Origin: Streptosporangiaceae bacterium
GTDB taxonomy: Bacteria; Actinomycetota; Actinomycetes; Streptosporangiales; Streptosporangiaceae
Length of the DNA stretch: 30,042 bases
NCBI GenBank assembly: GCA_025934635.1
Contig: JAICWX010000077.1
Coordinates: 1-30,042 of the forward strand
Reading direction: 5' to 3'
Below, piece after piece: positions 16,128-23,714 of the stretch. Position 1 is the stretch's first letter; every line of letters starts with the position of its first letter. Position numbers and translations under genes: made by a program. The notes beneath the pieces are model-generated. The model made no database searches, was not told the origin of the DNA, and worked only from the letters and a program-made list of their open reading frames with translations.

Positions 16128-17416
16128 CCGACGCCGTCTCCGTCATCCGGGCCAAACGGGACGGGCAGCGGCTGGCCGACGACGACATCAGGTGGCTGTT
16201 CGAGGCCTACGCCCGGCACGAGGTCGCCGACGAGCAGCTGTCCGCGCTGCTGATGGCGATCTACTTCCGCGGCCTGGACGGCGCCGAGCTGCGGACCTGG
16301 ACCGCGGCCATGATCGACTCCGGCGACCGGCTCGACCTGTCGGCTATCAAAAGGCCCACCGTGGACAAGCACTCCACCGGCGGCGTCGGCGACAAGGTCA
16401 GCCTGATCCTGGCCCCGCTGGTCGCGGCGTGCGGCGCGGCCGTGCCGCAGCTCTCCGGGCGCGGCCTCGGCCACACCGGCGGCACCCTGGACAAGCTCGA
16501 GGCGATCCCCGGATTCCGCGCCGCGCTCACCCCGGCGGAAACGATCGCCGTGCTGGCCGAGGCCGGCTGCGTGATCTGCGCGGCCGGCTCGGGGCTGGCC
16601 CCGGCCGACCGCAGGCTCTACGCCCTGCGCGACGTCACCGCGACGGTCGAGTCCATCCCGCTCATCGCCAGCTCGATCATGAGCAAGAAGATCGCCGAGG
16701 GCACCAGCGCGCTCGTCCTGGACGTCAAGGTCGGCACCGGCGCGTTCATGACCAGCTACGACCGAGCGCGCGAGCTGGCCGAGACGATGGTGGCCCTGGG
16801 CGAGGAGCACGGGGTCCGCACCCGGGCGCTGCTGACCCGGATGGACGTCCCGCTGGGCCGCGCGGTCGGTAACGCCGTGGAGGTCGAGGAATCCGTCCAG
16901 GCGCTGCAGGGGAACGGGGCCGCCGACCTGATGGAGGTCACCTTGGCGCTGGCCCGGGAGATGCTCGCGCTGGCCGGCCTCCCGCCCGAAGGCACGGCCG
17001 ACCCGGCCGCCGCCATCGCCGACGGCCGGGCGCTGGCGGCCTGGCAGGCGATGATCCGCGCGCAGGGCGGCGACCCGGACGCGGCGCTGCCGGCCGCCGC
17101 GCACGTCCAGACCTGGCCTTGCCCGGGCACCGGCTGGCTCAGCCGGCTCGACGCGCTGGCGGTCGGCACCGCCGCCTGGCGGCTCGGGGCCGGCCGGGCC
17201 CGCAAGGAGGACGACGTCAGCGCCGCGGCGGGCGTCATCTGCCTGGCCAAGCCGGGCGACCGGGTCGAGGCCGGGCAGCCGCTGCTCGAGCTGCGCGCCG
17301 ACGACCCCGGCCGCTTCGGTCCCGCGCTGGCCGCGCTGGCGGAGGCGGCCGCGGTCAGCGAGCGGGAGCCCCCGGCGCCGGCGCCGGCGGTCATCGAGGT
17401 CGTGGCGCCGCGCTGA
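16124..17416 (+). CDS. deoA: Thymidine/pyrimidine-nucleoside phosphorylase
   Basis: It cleaves thymidine, deoxyuridine or uridine with phosphate to the free base and (deoxy)ribose 1-phosphate. The 430-residue protein begins VTDAVSVIRAKRDGQRLADDDIRWLFEAY, has the phosphate-binding KHSTGGVGDKVSL (about 82-93), and contains the family signature SGRGLGHTGGTLDKLE (111-126). The substrate-binding region DVTATVESIPLIASSIMSKKIAEG also carries the Lys expected for base contact. The frame is open upstream within cdd, but GTG at 16124 overlapping the cdd stop is the right start by coupling and homology. The uracil product can be recaptured by upp in the same cluster. Confidence 0.96.
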   Translation: MTDAVSVIRAKRDGQRLADDDIRWLFEAYARHEVADEQLSALLMAIYFRGLDGAELRTWTAAMIDSGDRLDLSAIKRPTVDKHSTGGVGDKVSLILAPLVAACGAAVPQLSGRGLGHTGGTLDKLEAIPGFRAALTPAETIAVLAEAGCVICAAGSGLAPADRRLYALRDVTATVESIPLIASSIMSKKIAEGTSALVLDVKVGTGAFMTSYDRARELAETMVALGEEHGVRTRALLTRMDVPLGRAVGNAVEVEESVQALQGNGAADLMEVTLALAREMLALAGLPPEGTADPAAAIADGRALAAWQAMIRAQGGDPDAALPAAAHVQTWPCPGTGWLSRLDALAVGTAAWRLGAGRARKEDDVSAAAGVICLAKPGDRVEAGQPLLELRADDPGRFGPALAALAEAAAVSEREPPAPAPAVIEVVAPR

Positions 17417-17458
17417 CCAGGCCGCCGGGTTGATCATGGGCCGTAGCACAATGAGGGG

Positions 17459-18589
17459 ATGCCGACACTTGCCGAGATCAGGACCGTGCCGAAGGTCCTG
17501 CTGCACGATCACCTGGACGGCGGCCTGCGCCCGCAGACCATCCTCGAGCTGGCCCGGGAGACCGGGTACGCCGACCTGCCCGGCGACAACGCCGAGGACC
17601 TGACCCGGCGCCTCACCGAGGGCGCGCACCGCGGTCACCTGGAGATCTACCTGGACGCGTTCCGGCACACGGTCGCGGTCATGCAGACGCCCGACGCGCT
17701 GCGGCGGGTCGCCGCCGAATGCGCCGCGGACCTGGCCGCCGACGGGGTGGTGTACGCCGAGGTGCGGTTCGCGCCCGAACTGCACACCGAGCGCGGGCTG
17801 AGCCTGGACGAGGTGGTCACCGCGGTGCTCGACGGCTTCCGCGCGGGCACGGCCAGCGCGGCCAGGGACGGCCGTCGCATCACGGTGTACGCGCTGCTCA
17901 CCGCGATGCGGACGGCGGCCAGGTCGCTGGAGATCGCCGAGCTCGCGGTCCGCCACCGGGACGCGGGCGTGGTCGGCTTCGACATCGCGGGCGCCGAGGC
18001 GGGCTGGCCGCCGAGCCGGCACCTGGACGCATTCCAGTTTCTCAAGCGGGAGAACTTCCACTTCACGATCCACGCGGGGGAGGCGTTCGGCCTGCCCTCG
18101 ATCTGGGAGGCAGTGCAGTACTGCGGCACCGAACGGCTCGGCCACGGCGTCCGCATCGTCGATGACATCCAGATCAGCGCGCAGGGCAGCGTCCGGCTCG
18201 GGCGGCTTTCCGCTTACATCCGCGACCGCCGGATCCCGCTGGAGATGTGCCCCACCTCGAACGTGCAGACCGGCGCCGCGCCGTCGATCGCGCGGCACCC
18301 GATCCGGCTGCTCCGCCAGCTCCAGTTCCGGGTGACGGTGAATACCGACAACCGGCTGATGAGCCAGGTGACGCTCAGCTCGGAATTCGGCCGGCTGGCC
18401 GAGGAGTTCGGCTACGGCTGGTCCGATATCGAATGGCTGACGGTCAACGCGATGAAAAGCGCGTTCGCCGGCTTCGACGAACGACTGCGGCTCATTAACA
18501 CCGTTATCAAACCGGGATTCGCCACCGCCCGCGCCATGAGCGATGCGGTGGTACCGCTCAGCATGCTCGGTTCCCAGCCCACCAGTTAA
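17459..18589 (+). CDS. add: Adenosine deaminase
   Basis: It hydrolyses adenosine or deoxyadenosine to inosine or deoxyinosine. The 376-residue protein has the metal-binding HDHLDGG (His16 and His18), HAGE (His205 and catalytic Glu208), [11 protein letters not shown] (His229) and the late metal ligand in VNTDNRLMS (Asp297). The NTDN form, rather than NTDD, is as I recall usual in actinobacterial members. The ATG at 17459 is preceded by GAGGGG only a few bases away. It follows deoA by 42 bp on the same strand and is probably in the same transcript. Inosine would need a purine nucleoside phosphorylase encoded elsewhere. Confidence 0.95.
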   Translation: MPTLAEIRTVPKVLLHDHLDGGLRPQTILELARETGYADLPGDNAEDLTRRLTEGAHRGHLEIYLDAFRHTVAVMQTPDALRRVAAECAADLAADGVVYAEVRFAPELHTERGLSLDEVVTAVLDGFRAGTASAARDGRRITVYALLTAMRTAARSLEIAELAVRHRDAGVVGFDIAGAEAGWPPSRHLDAFQFLKRENFHFTIHAGEAFGLPSIWEAVQYCGTERLGHGVRIVDDIQISAQGSVRLGRLSAYIRDRRIPLEMCPTSNVQTGAAPSIARHPIRLLRQLQFRVTVNTDNRLMSQVTLSSEFGRLAEEFGYGWSDIEWLTVNAMKSAFAGFDERLRLINTVIKPGFATARAMSDAVVPLSMLGSQPTS

Positions 18590-18756
18590 AACCGAAAAAT
18601 TCTCCCGAACGGGTTTGGTTTCCCTCCTTCCTCATCTAACACAAACACTGGCAAGGCGCTGCCCAGAGGCTGAATGATTCGGCATGATGGAAGCTTGCTG
18701 CCGTTTCGGCGCCGCTGGCCTTTGTCCTGCGGATGAGGCGGTGAGGGAGGGGCTGA

Positions 18757-20322
18757 ATGGGGTCGCAGTCTGAACATGTGCCGTTGCGCCGGTGGGACCC
18801 GGAGCGGATCGGGCCTTATGCCGTGCTCGGACGGCTGGGTTCGGGGTCGATGGGCCAGGTATTCCTGGGGCGTTCGGCGGCCGGGCGGCTGGTGGCGGTC
18901 AAGACGATCCGGCCCGAGCTGGCCGAGGAAGCCGGGTTCCGTACCCGGTTCGCCCAGGAGGTGGCGGCCGCGCGGAAGGTGAGCGGGGTGTTCACCGCCT
19001 CGGTGGTGGAGGCCGACCCGGAGGCTGATATCCCGTGGCTGGCGACCGCGTACGTGGCCGCGCCGTCGCTGTCACGGCTGGTGCTGGCGTGCGGGCCGCT
19101 GCCGGCCGGCTCGGTGCGGTGGCTGGCGGCCGGATGCGCGGAGGCGCTGGCCTCGATCCACGGGGCCGGGCTGGTGCACCGGGACCTGAAGCCGTCGAAC
19201 GTGCTGGTCGCGCCCGACGGCCCGCGGGTGATCGACTTCGGGGTGGCCCGGGCGGCCGAGCGGATGGGCCGGACCACCTCGCGCGGTGCCGTCGGCACCC
19301 CGGCCTACATGGCGCCCGAGCAGGCCCGCGATACCCGCCAGGCGTCGGTGGCCAGCGACGTGTACTCCCTCGGCGCGACGCTGCTGTTCGCGGCGACCGG
19401 GCACCCGCCGCACTCCGGCGCCTCGGTGATGGATGTGCTGGCCCGGCTGGCGACCGAGGAGCCGGACCTGTCCGGCCTGCCCGGTGAGCTCACCGACTTG
19501 ATCGGCGGCTGCCTGGACCGGGTGCCGCGGAACCGGCCGACCTCGACCGCGATGCTGGTCCAGCTGGGGGACTTCACGGTGGCCCAGGCCGGGCCCGACG
19601 AGGACCACCCGTACCTGCCCGGGGCGGCGATGGCCCTGATCACCCAGTACCAGCGCAGCCCGCAGTTCGCGGCGCAGGCCGGGCCCGGCGAGGAGGATTC
19701 CACCTCCGCCTCCTACACCGAGCTGCCCGCCTCCTACAAGCCGCGCCCCCGCCGGCCGCCCAAGGGCGCCGGGGTCCCCGGGCCCGGGACGCCCGGGTCC
19801 GGCTCGTCCGGAGCCGGGCGCACGGGCTGGATCAGGACGCACCTGGCCTGGGCGGGCTGGGCCTCGGCCGGGGCGGCCCTGGTCGTGGCCGGCGTCATCC
19901 TGGGCGCGACCCTCACCAGCTCGAGCAGCCCGAACACCGGGCCGCCGGGGCCGCCGGCCAGCCTGTGCGGATCCTCCGCCCAGGGCGGCGGCGCCACGTA
20001 CGTGTGCATGAACAAGAACCGGGGCTATCCCGATACCTCGTTCGTCGTGGAGGGTCGCGGGTTCTCCCCGCGGACCACGCTGACCGTCCGGGTCTCCGAG
20101 ATCGATCCCGTGAACAACAAGGTGTTCAGCCAGACCTCGGCCGACCAGCCGGTCACCAGCTCCGGCGGGACGTTCCAGGCGCCGGTCGCGCAGCTCTACC
20201 ACGGCCCGCTGCAGCTGGGGCTGGTCACCGTCAGCGTGACCGGGCCCGGCGGGCACTCGTTCGACACCCAGTTCATGGTGATCCCGCCCGGGGCGCCGCT
20301 CAACGGCGCCCCGCCTGGCTGA
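18757..20322 (+). CDS. Transmembrane serine/threonine protein kinase
   Basis: A 521-residue Hanks-type kinase of actinobacterial PknB-like layout. The kinase domain spans about 17-270: Gly loop GRLGSGSMGQVFLG, catalytic Lys49, HRDLKPSN (141-148), DFG (160-162) and activation-segment GTPAYMAPE (180-188), all intact. A Pro/Gly-rich juxtamembrane linker (about 310-358) precedes one membrane segment (about 364-387). Outside lies a domain of about 130 residues with two Cys residues and a beta-rich, Ig-like pattern (SFVVEGRGFSPRTTLTVRV), not PASTA repeats. The ATG at 18757 has GGGAGGGG upstream. In the 167 bp between add and this start I see no gene. It is convergent with an FHA gene only 9 bp away. 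Confidence 0.95.
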   Translation: MGSQSEHVPLRRWDPERIGPYAVLGRLGSGSMGQVFLGRSAAGRLVAVKTIRPELAEEAGFRTRFAQEVAAARKVSGVFTASVVEADPEADIPWLATAYVAAPSLSRLVLACGPLPAGSVRWLAAGCAEALASIHGAGLVHRDLKPSNVLVAPDGPRVIDFGVARAAERMGRTTSRGAVGTPAYMAPEQARDTRQASVASDVYSLGATLLFAATGHPPHSGASVMDVLARLATEEPDLSGLPGELTDLIGGCLDRVPRNRPTSTAMLVQLGDFTVAQAGPDEDHPYLPGAAMALITQYQRSPQFAAQAGPGEEDSTSASYTELPASYKPRPRRPPKGAGVPGPGTPGSGSSGAGRTGWIRTHLAWAGWASAGAALVVAGVILGATLTSSSSPNTGPPGPPASLCGSSAQGGGATYVCMNKNRGYPDTSFVVEGRGFSPRTTLTVRVSEIDPVNNKVFSQTSADQPVTSSGGTFQAPVAQLYHGPLQLGLVTVSVTGPGGHSFDTQFMVIPPGAPLNGAPPG

Positions 20323-20331
20323 CCTGGCCGG

Positions 20332-21369
20332 TTAGCTCTGGGTCCACCAGAGGTCTTCCTGGCGGGAACGCCAGGCCGGGTCGTCGAGGCGGCTCAGGTC
20401 GGCCGAGGTGATGATGCCGTGCTCGATCAGGATCCGGACGGCCACCTCGTCCGACAGCCGCACGTCGGCCGCGGCCAGCCCACGGTCGGCGATCTTGCGC
20501 CGGAGCACCTTGATGTGCTCGGCGACCCGGGCCGACAGCAGGTCACGGTACTCCGGGTTGGCGTCGAAGCGTTCCAGCTCGTGGTAGGCGCCGGTGACCT
20601 CCAGGGCGCCGCGGGCGATCTCCGGCGTGCGCGGCAGCGGCCTGGTCGCGCTGGGGTCGTCCAGCCACGGCCGGCACCAGATCAGCGCGACCAGGAAGAG
20701 CTTGGTCATCGGGTCCAGGTAGAACGGCAGCAGCGTCCCGTCCCCGTACGCCACGCCCGCCTCGGCGGGACCCGCCTCGGTGTGGCCTGCCTCGGACTGG
20801 CCTGCCTCGGACTGGCCTGCCTCGGACTGGCCCGCCGCGCGGGCGGCGCAGACCTCGTCGGTCCACTCACCCTCGTCCGCTACCCCGGTCCCGGTCGCCC
20901 GGTTCCCGGCCCGCCCGGCCCCGTTTCCGGCCGCGGCCAGCTCAGCCCCGGCCCGCCCGGCCCCGGCCCGCCCGGCCCCGGCCAGCTGCCCGGCCGGGTA
21001 CGGGGCCGCGTCGTACTGGCCGGTGACCGTCACGATCAGCGACTGGCCGTCGTCGAGCATGGCGCGCGAGCCGACCAGGGCCGTGCCGGTGTGCACGAAC
21101 CAGCCGTTGCCGGGCTCGCCGTCGTGCTCCATCCGGGGCAGCCTGACCTGGTAGCCCTCGCCCTCCACGTACAGCGCGTGGGTACGGCTGATGTTAGCGA
21201 TCCAGGCGCCGGCCGCCATCGCGGTCACCAGGCCCGCGCGCCGGGAGAGCCCCCGGCCCGCCGCGACGATCAGGTCCACCCCGGGTCCCCGGCCGAACAC
21301 CAGCCGGGTGCCCTCGGCGACCAGTACCTTCTGACCCGACGCTGTGCTGATGTGAGAGCTCAGTGGCAT
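20332..21369 (-). CDS. FHA-like domain protein with repetitive linker
   Basis: A 345-residue protein from the preferred ATG at 21369 (MPLSSHIS). The N-terminal 115 residues read as a divergent FHA domain, a phosphothreonine-binding module: VFGRGPGVDLIV (FGR at 25-27), LSRRAG (41-46), WIANISRTHALYVEG and DGQSLIVTV. The middle has Ala/Gly/Arg repeats (about 130-160) and a five-residue SEAGQ repeat (181-204), encoded by perfect 15-bp tandem repeats. The C-terminal 125 residues are alpha-helical with an HTH-like end (SDEVAVRILIEHGIITSADLSRL), which I do not recognise. The frame runs on upstream, but homology begins at MPLSSH. The convergent Ser/Thr kinase is the obvious partner; this is inference. 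Confidence 0.75.
   Translation of the reverse strand: MPLSSHISTASGQKVLVAEGTRLVFGRGPGVDLIVAAGRGLSRRAGLVTAMAAGAWIANISRTHALYVEGEGYQVRLPRMEHDGEPGNGWFVHTGTALVGSRAMLDDGQSLIVTVTGQYDAAPYPAGQLAGAGRAGAGRAGAELAAAGNGAGRAGNRATGTGVADEGEWTDEVCAARAAGQSEAGQSEAGQSEAGHTEAGPAEAGVAYGDGTLLPFYLDPMTKLFLVALIWCRPWLDDPSATRPLPRTPEIARGALEVTGAYHELERFDANPEYRDLLSARVAEHIKVLRRKIADRGLAAADVRLSDEVAVRILIEHGIITSADLSRLDDPAWRSRQEDLWWTQS
20785..20829. repeat. Three perfect 15-bp tandem repeats in FHA gene
   Basis: The unit gcctgcctcggactg is present three times without a change (20785-20799, 20800-20814, 20815-20829), with degenerate copies on the left side. It encodes the SEAGQ repeats of the linker on the minus strand. Perfect identity suggests recent expansion and possible length variation among strains. 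Confidence 0.9.
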
Positions 21370-21534
21370 GATGAATCCCGGCAATCTGACGCGACATCGT
21401 TTCCTGTCTGCGGTGCGGCGCTGACGGAGCGCGATTTTGGTAAGTCTAGGCGGGATTCTCTTCGCCCGGTGTCGCGGGGGTAACCCCGGACTCGGGGATG
21501 TCGCCGGGCGCAATCATCCTGATTAGCTGTACTT

Positions 21535-21649
21535 GGCAGGGTGCCGGGTTACCGGCGGTCGGCTTAGCCAGCGAAGGGCTTGGGGGGGTTCAGTCCCGGA
21601 GCGGGGTGGCGAAGCCGTTAAGGGCCGCATGCGAACCCGGTGCCCTGCC
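21535..21649. ncRNA. Candidate structured RNA element closed by a 16-bp helix
   Basis: Bases 21535-21550 (ggcagggtgccgggtt) can pair with 21634-21649 (aacccggtgccctgcc) over all 16 positions as 14 Watson-Crick and two G-U pairs on the plus-strand RNA. The 83-nt interior is G-rich and has smaller inverted repeats, such as gccgg-gtta-ccggc overlapping the base of the helix. I could not match it to tRNA, SRP RNA, 6C RNA or a riboswitch class from memory. It could equally be the terminator structure of upp on the minus strand. Structure is seen; function is unknown. Confidence 0.4.
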
Positions 21650-21688
21650 CGATTCGTGCCCTGCCCGATTCATGCCCTGCCCGATTCA
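21641..21688. repeat. Three 16-bp tandem repeats downstream of upp
   Basis: The unit tgccctgcccgattc plus one base occurs at 21641-21656, 21657-21672 and 21673-21688; only the last base of the first unit differs (g versus a). The first unit is part of the right arm of the 21535-21649 helix, so the helix end could re-pair in three registers. Confidence 0.9.
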
Positions 21689-21715
21689 TGCTGGCGGCCG
21701 AATTCGCGCTCGCGC

Positions 21716-21748
21716 CATATCCGGCCGAACGGTCATATCCGGCCGAAC
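21716..21748. repeat. 18-bp duplication across the upp stop codon
   Basis: The sequence catatccggccgaac occurs at 21716-21730 and 21734-21748, period 18. The upp stop (21733-21735) is made by the start of the second copy, so the end of the protein (LFGRI) is repeated just beyond the stop. Confidence 0.85.
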
Positions 21749-22365
21749 AGGCGGTCGCCCGCGTCCCCCAGTCCCGGCACGATATATCCCTTTTCGTTCA
21801 GCCTTTCATCCACCGAGGCCGTCACCACCCGGACCTCGTCGGCCGCGAACGCCGCCTCGACGTGACGCAGGCCCTCCGGCGCGGCCAGCAGGCAGACTGC
21901 GGTCACCGACGCGGCGCCGCGGTTGACCAGCATGCTGATCACCGTGGCAAGCGTGCCGCCGGTGGCCAGCATCGGGTCGAGCACGAACGTGTCCCGGCCG
22001 GTCAGGTCGGCCGGCAGCCGGTCCGCATAGGTCGAGGCCACCAGCGACTCCTCGTCCCGGCGCAGCCCCACGAAGCCCACGTTGGCCATCGGCAGCAGCC
22101 GCGTCATCCCGTCCAGCATCCCGATGCCGGCCCGCAGCACCGGCACGATGAGCGGCACCGGCTGGGCCAGCTTCACCCCGCTGGCCGTGCCGACCGGCGT
22201 CGTGACCGACACCGGCTGTACCCGTATCTCGCGGGTCGCCTCGTAGGCGAGCAGGGTCACCAGCTCGTCCGTGAGGCTGCGGAAGGTCGCGGTGTCGCTG
22301 GCGGCATCCCGCAGCGCGGTGAGCTTGTGGGTGACCAGGGGATGGTCGATGACGAGCGTACGCAT
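21733..22365 (-). CDS. upp: Uracil phosphoribosyltransferase
   Basis: It converts uracil and PRPP to UMP. The 210-residue protein has the family features: [56 protein letters not shown], the PRPP-binding loop [18 protein letters not shown], and the uracil-binding [13 protein letters not shown]. The ATG at 22365 is the natural start. The C-terminus ends LFGRI instead of the common LFGT plus one to three residues, because an 18-bp duplication places a stop there. It completes the salvage route by recapturing uracil released by the deoA product. Confidence 0.96.
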   Translation of the reverse strand: MRTLVIDHPLVTHKLTALRDAASDTATFRSLTDELVTLLAYEATREIRVQPVSVTTPVGTASGVKLAQPVPLIVPVLRAGIGMLDGMTRLLPMANVGFVGLRRDEESLVASTYADRLPADLTGRDTFVLDPMLATGGTLATVISMLVNRGAASVTAVCLLAAPEGLRHVEAAFAADEVRVVTASVDERLNEKGYIVPGLGDAGDRLFGRI

Positions 22366-22481
22366 AGCTAGCTAGTGTGGCAGGCGAGCCCCGCCGAGGC
22401 TACCGGCCCCCGCCCCGCGTTTCCCGCCCTGCTCATCCCGTCCCGCCTGCTCACCCACCCCGCCCCGCCCGGTGTTCCCCG

Positions 22482-22517
22482 CCCTTCCTTGCTCGTCCGC
22501 CCTTCCTTGCTCGTCCG
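22482..22517. repeat. Perfect 18-bp tandem duplication upstream of upp
   Basis: The unit cccttccttgctcgtccg is present twice back to back (22482-22499, 22500-22517) without any mismatch. It lies about 120-150 bp upstream of the upp start. Confidence 0.9.
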
Positions 22518-22589
22518 TCCCTCCCGTCCACCTTGCCCTACCTGTCTCACGGACCTCATCCGTCACCCATCCGGGGTTCCCGGCAGCGA

Positions 22590-22644
22590 CATGGATGCTC
22601 CATCAATGTCGTCCCGGCAGCATGGATGCTCCATCGATGTCGTC
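22590..22644. promoter_or_regulatory. Two 24-bp direct repeats with internal symmetry
   Basis: Copies at 22590-22613 and 22621-22644 (catggatgctccat, c, a or g, atgtcgtc) differ at one base and are 31 bp apart, about three helical turns. Each contains the inverted arms atgga/tccat around tgc. This suggests paired operator sites on one DNA face. They lie between the upp start and the 3' end of the IclR gene, some 225-280 bp from upp. Confidence 0.45.
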
Positions 22645-22647
22645 AGC

Positions 22648-22667
22648 CGCGCTGTCCGGACAGCGCG
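22648..22667. promoter_or_regulatory. 20-bp perfect palindrome
   Basis: cgcgctgtccggacagcgcg is an exact palindrome with no spacer. It starts four bases after the paired 24-bp repeats and lies about 110 bp beyond the IclR-gene stop. It may be an operator or part of that gene's terminator; a spacer-free palindrome makes a poor RNA hairpin, which favours a protein-binding site. Confidence 0.45.
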
Positions 22668-22777
22668 TCCCGGCACCAGGCGCACCGCAAGTAACACCCA
22701 CCTCGCGGGTCGGATCCTTGCCGCGCCGGAGCTGCGTCTGCGGCGCACCGGGCTGGACCCAGGCACCCGGTCCTGGG

Positions 22778-23590
22778 TCAGCCGTTGCGGCGGGCGCGGA
22801 CCGAGGCGCGGGAGCGGGTCAGGTCGAGCTCGATGCGCCGGGCGGTGGCGAGCAGCGGCTGCAGCAGGTCCTCGACGATGCTGCCCAGGGTGCGCCGGCC
22901 GGCGTGGGTGGACACGTTGACCGCCGCGATGACCTGGCCGTCGGCGTCGCGGATGGGAGCCGCAATGGACCGCAGGCCGTCCTCGAGCTCCTGGTCGACC
23001 AGGGCCCAGCCCTGGTCGCTGATCTTCTTCAGCTCCCGCCGCAGCGCGGTCGCGCTGGTGATGGTGTGCCCGGTCAGGCCGCGCAGGCTGGCCGATTCCA
23101 GGTACGCATCGAGCCGTTCGGAGGGCTGTGCGGCCAGCATGACCCGGCCCATCGAGGTCGCGTAGGCCGGGAACCGGGTCCCGACGCTGATCGTCACGGT
23201 CATGATCCGCTTGGTCGGGACGCGGGCGATGTAGATCACGTCGTCCCCGTCGAGCTCGGACACCGACGAGGACTCGTGCACCTGCTCGACCAGCTGCTCG
23301 AGGTGCGGCATGGCCACCTCGGGCAGGGTCAGGCTGGACAGGTAGGCGTAGCCGAGCTCGAGGATCTTGGGCCGGAGCGCGAACCGGCTCCCGTCGCTGC
23401 GCATGTAGCCGAGCTGGACCAGCGTGCGCAGGAACCGGCGGGCGGCGGCCCGGCTCAGGCCGGTACTCGCGGCGACCTCGCTCAGGGTCAGGCTCGGGTG
23501 CTCCGCATCGAAGGCCCGGATCACGGACAGCCCGCGCTCGAGCGACTGGACGAAGTCCCCGTCGTGACTGTGATCTGGGCTGTCAGGCAA
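22778..23590 (-). CDS. IclR-family regulator, PobR/PcaR-like
   Basis: A 270-residue IclR-type transcription factor. The winged-helix N-terminus (about 12-75) reads FVQSLERGLSVIRAFDAEHPSLTLSEVAASTGLSRAAARRFLRTLVQLGYM, a pattern typical of the Pca/Pob subgroup. The effector-binding domain (about 90-255) includes SSSVSELDGDDVIYIARVPTKRIMTVTISVGTRFPAYATSMGRVMLA and GLRSIAAPIRDADGQVIAAVNVS. The start codon is TTG at 23590, supported by AGGAGG six bases upstream. It is divergent from pobA with 124 bp between the start codons. I infer 4-hydroxybenzoate-responsive control of pobA, as known for PobR in other bacteria. Confidence 0.9.
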   Translation of the reverse strand: MPDSPDHSHDGDFVQSLERGLSVIRAFDAEHPSLTLSEVAASTGLSRAAARRFLRTLVQLGYMRSDGSRFALRPKILELGYAYLSSLTLPEVAMPHLEQLVEQVHESSSVSELDGDDVIYIARVPTKRIMTVTISVGTRFPAYATSMGRVMLAAQPSERLDAYLESASLRGLTGHTITSATALRRELKKISDQGWALVDQELEDGLRSIAAPIRDADGQVIAAVNVSTHAGRRTLGSIVEDLLQPLLATARRIELDLTRSRASVRARRNG

Positions 23591-23638
23591 GGAGGGCCTC
23601 CTGGCTCGGTCGATGACATCATAGACCGGTGCCCGTTA

Positions 23639-23663
23639 CGTTCGCCTTCTGAACTATCGTTCG
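23639..23663. promoter_or_regulatory. Direct repeats in the pobA/IclR divergent promoter
   Basis: CGTTCG occurs at 23639-23644 and 23658-23663, 19 bp apart, and the flanks are similar on both sides (ta before, c and t after). IclR proteins of the PobR/PcaU group bind repeated motifs in such divergent regions, so this is a candidate operator between the two start codons. Confidence 0.4.
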
Positions 23664-23714
23664 TCCTACGGACATCCGAGCTCGAGGAGCGGTCATGGCA
23701 CTCATGGACGAGAG

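Larger units (their letters stand above)
21370..21732. other. 363-bp gene-less gap between FHA gene and upp
   Basis: No coding region is supported here. The gap holds a long inverted-repeat element (21535-21649), three 16-bp tandem repeats (21641-21688) and one copy of an 18-bp duplication reaching into the upp stop. The remaining part next to the FHA start should hold its promoter, but I cannot name boxes with confidence. Confidence 0.7.
22366..22777. other. 412-bp gene-less gap between upp and the IclR gene
   Basis: I support no gene here. It contains the upstream region of upp (minus strand), a perfect 18-bp tandem pair (22482-22517), a 24-bp direct repeat pair (22590-22644) and a 20-bp perfect palindrome (22648-22667). 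Pyrimidine-rich plus-strand sequence dominates 22380-22560. Confidence 0.7.

Noticed and set aside
15776..18298. An 840-codon open frame on the minus strand opposite cdd, deoA and add
   Set aside because: It is antisense to three securely identified genes, its translation is low-complexity Arg/Gly/Asp-rich sequence with no domain, and long antisense frames are expected at this GC content. The same reasoning removes long opposite frames at 2052-4064, 5861-7384, 7485-8867, 10426-11754 and 12696-14792.
18586..18777. 63-codon minus-strand frame in the add/kinase gap
   Set aside because: No ribosome-binding site, no recognisable motif, and it overlaps the kinase start and the add stop; treated as chance.
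21535..21649. tRNA, SRP RNA, TPP or cobalamin riboswitch
   Set aside because: The closing helix is 16 bp, not a 7-bp acceptor stem, and no anticodon or proper T-arm is found. The SRP core GGAAG/AGCA pattern is missing. A short similarity to the TPP motif (gccagcgaaggg) lacks the partner CTGAGA part, and the cobalamin B12-box is not intact.
22368..22920. Several small open frames on both strands in the upp/IclR gap
   Set aside because: Their translations are Pro/Arg/Ser- or Gly/Thr/Glu-rich products of the pyrimidine-rich tandem repeats, with no start signals or conserved features.
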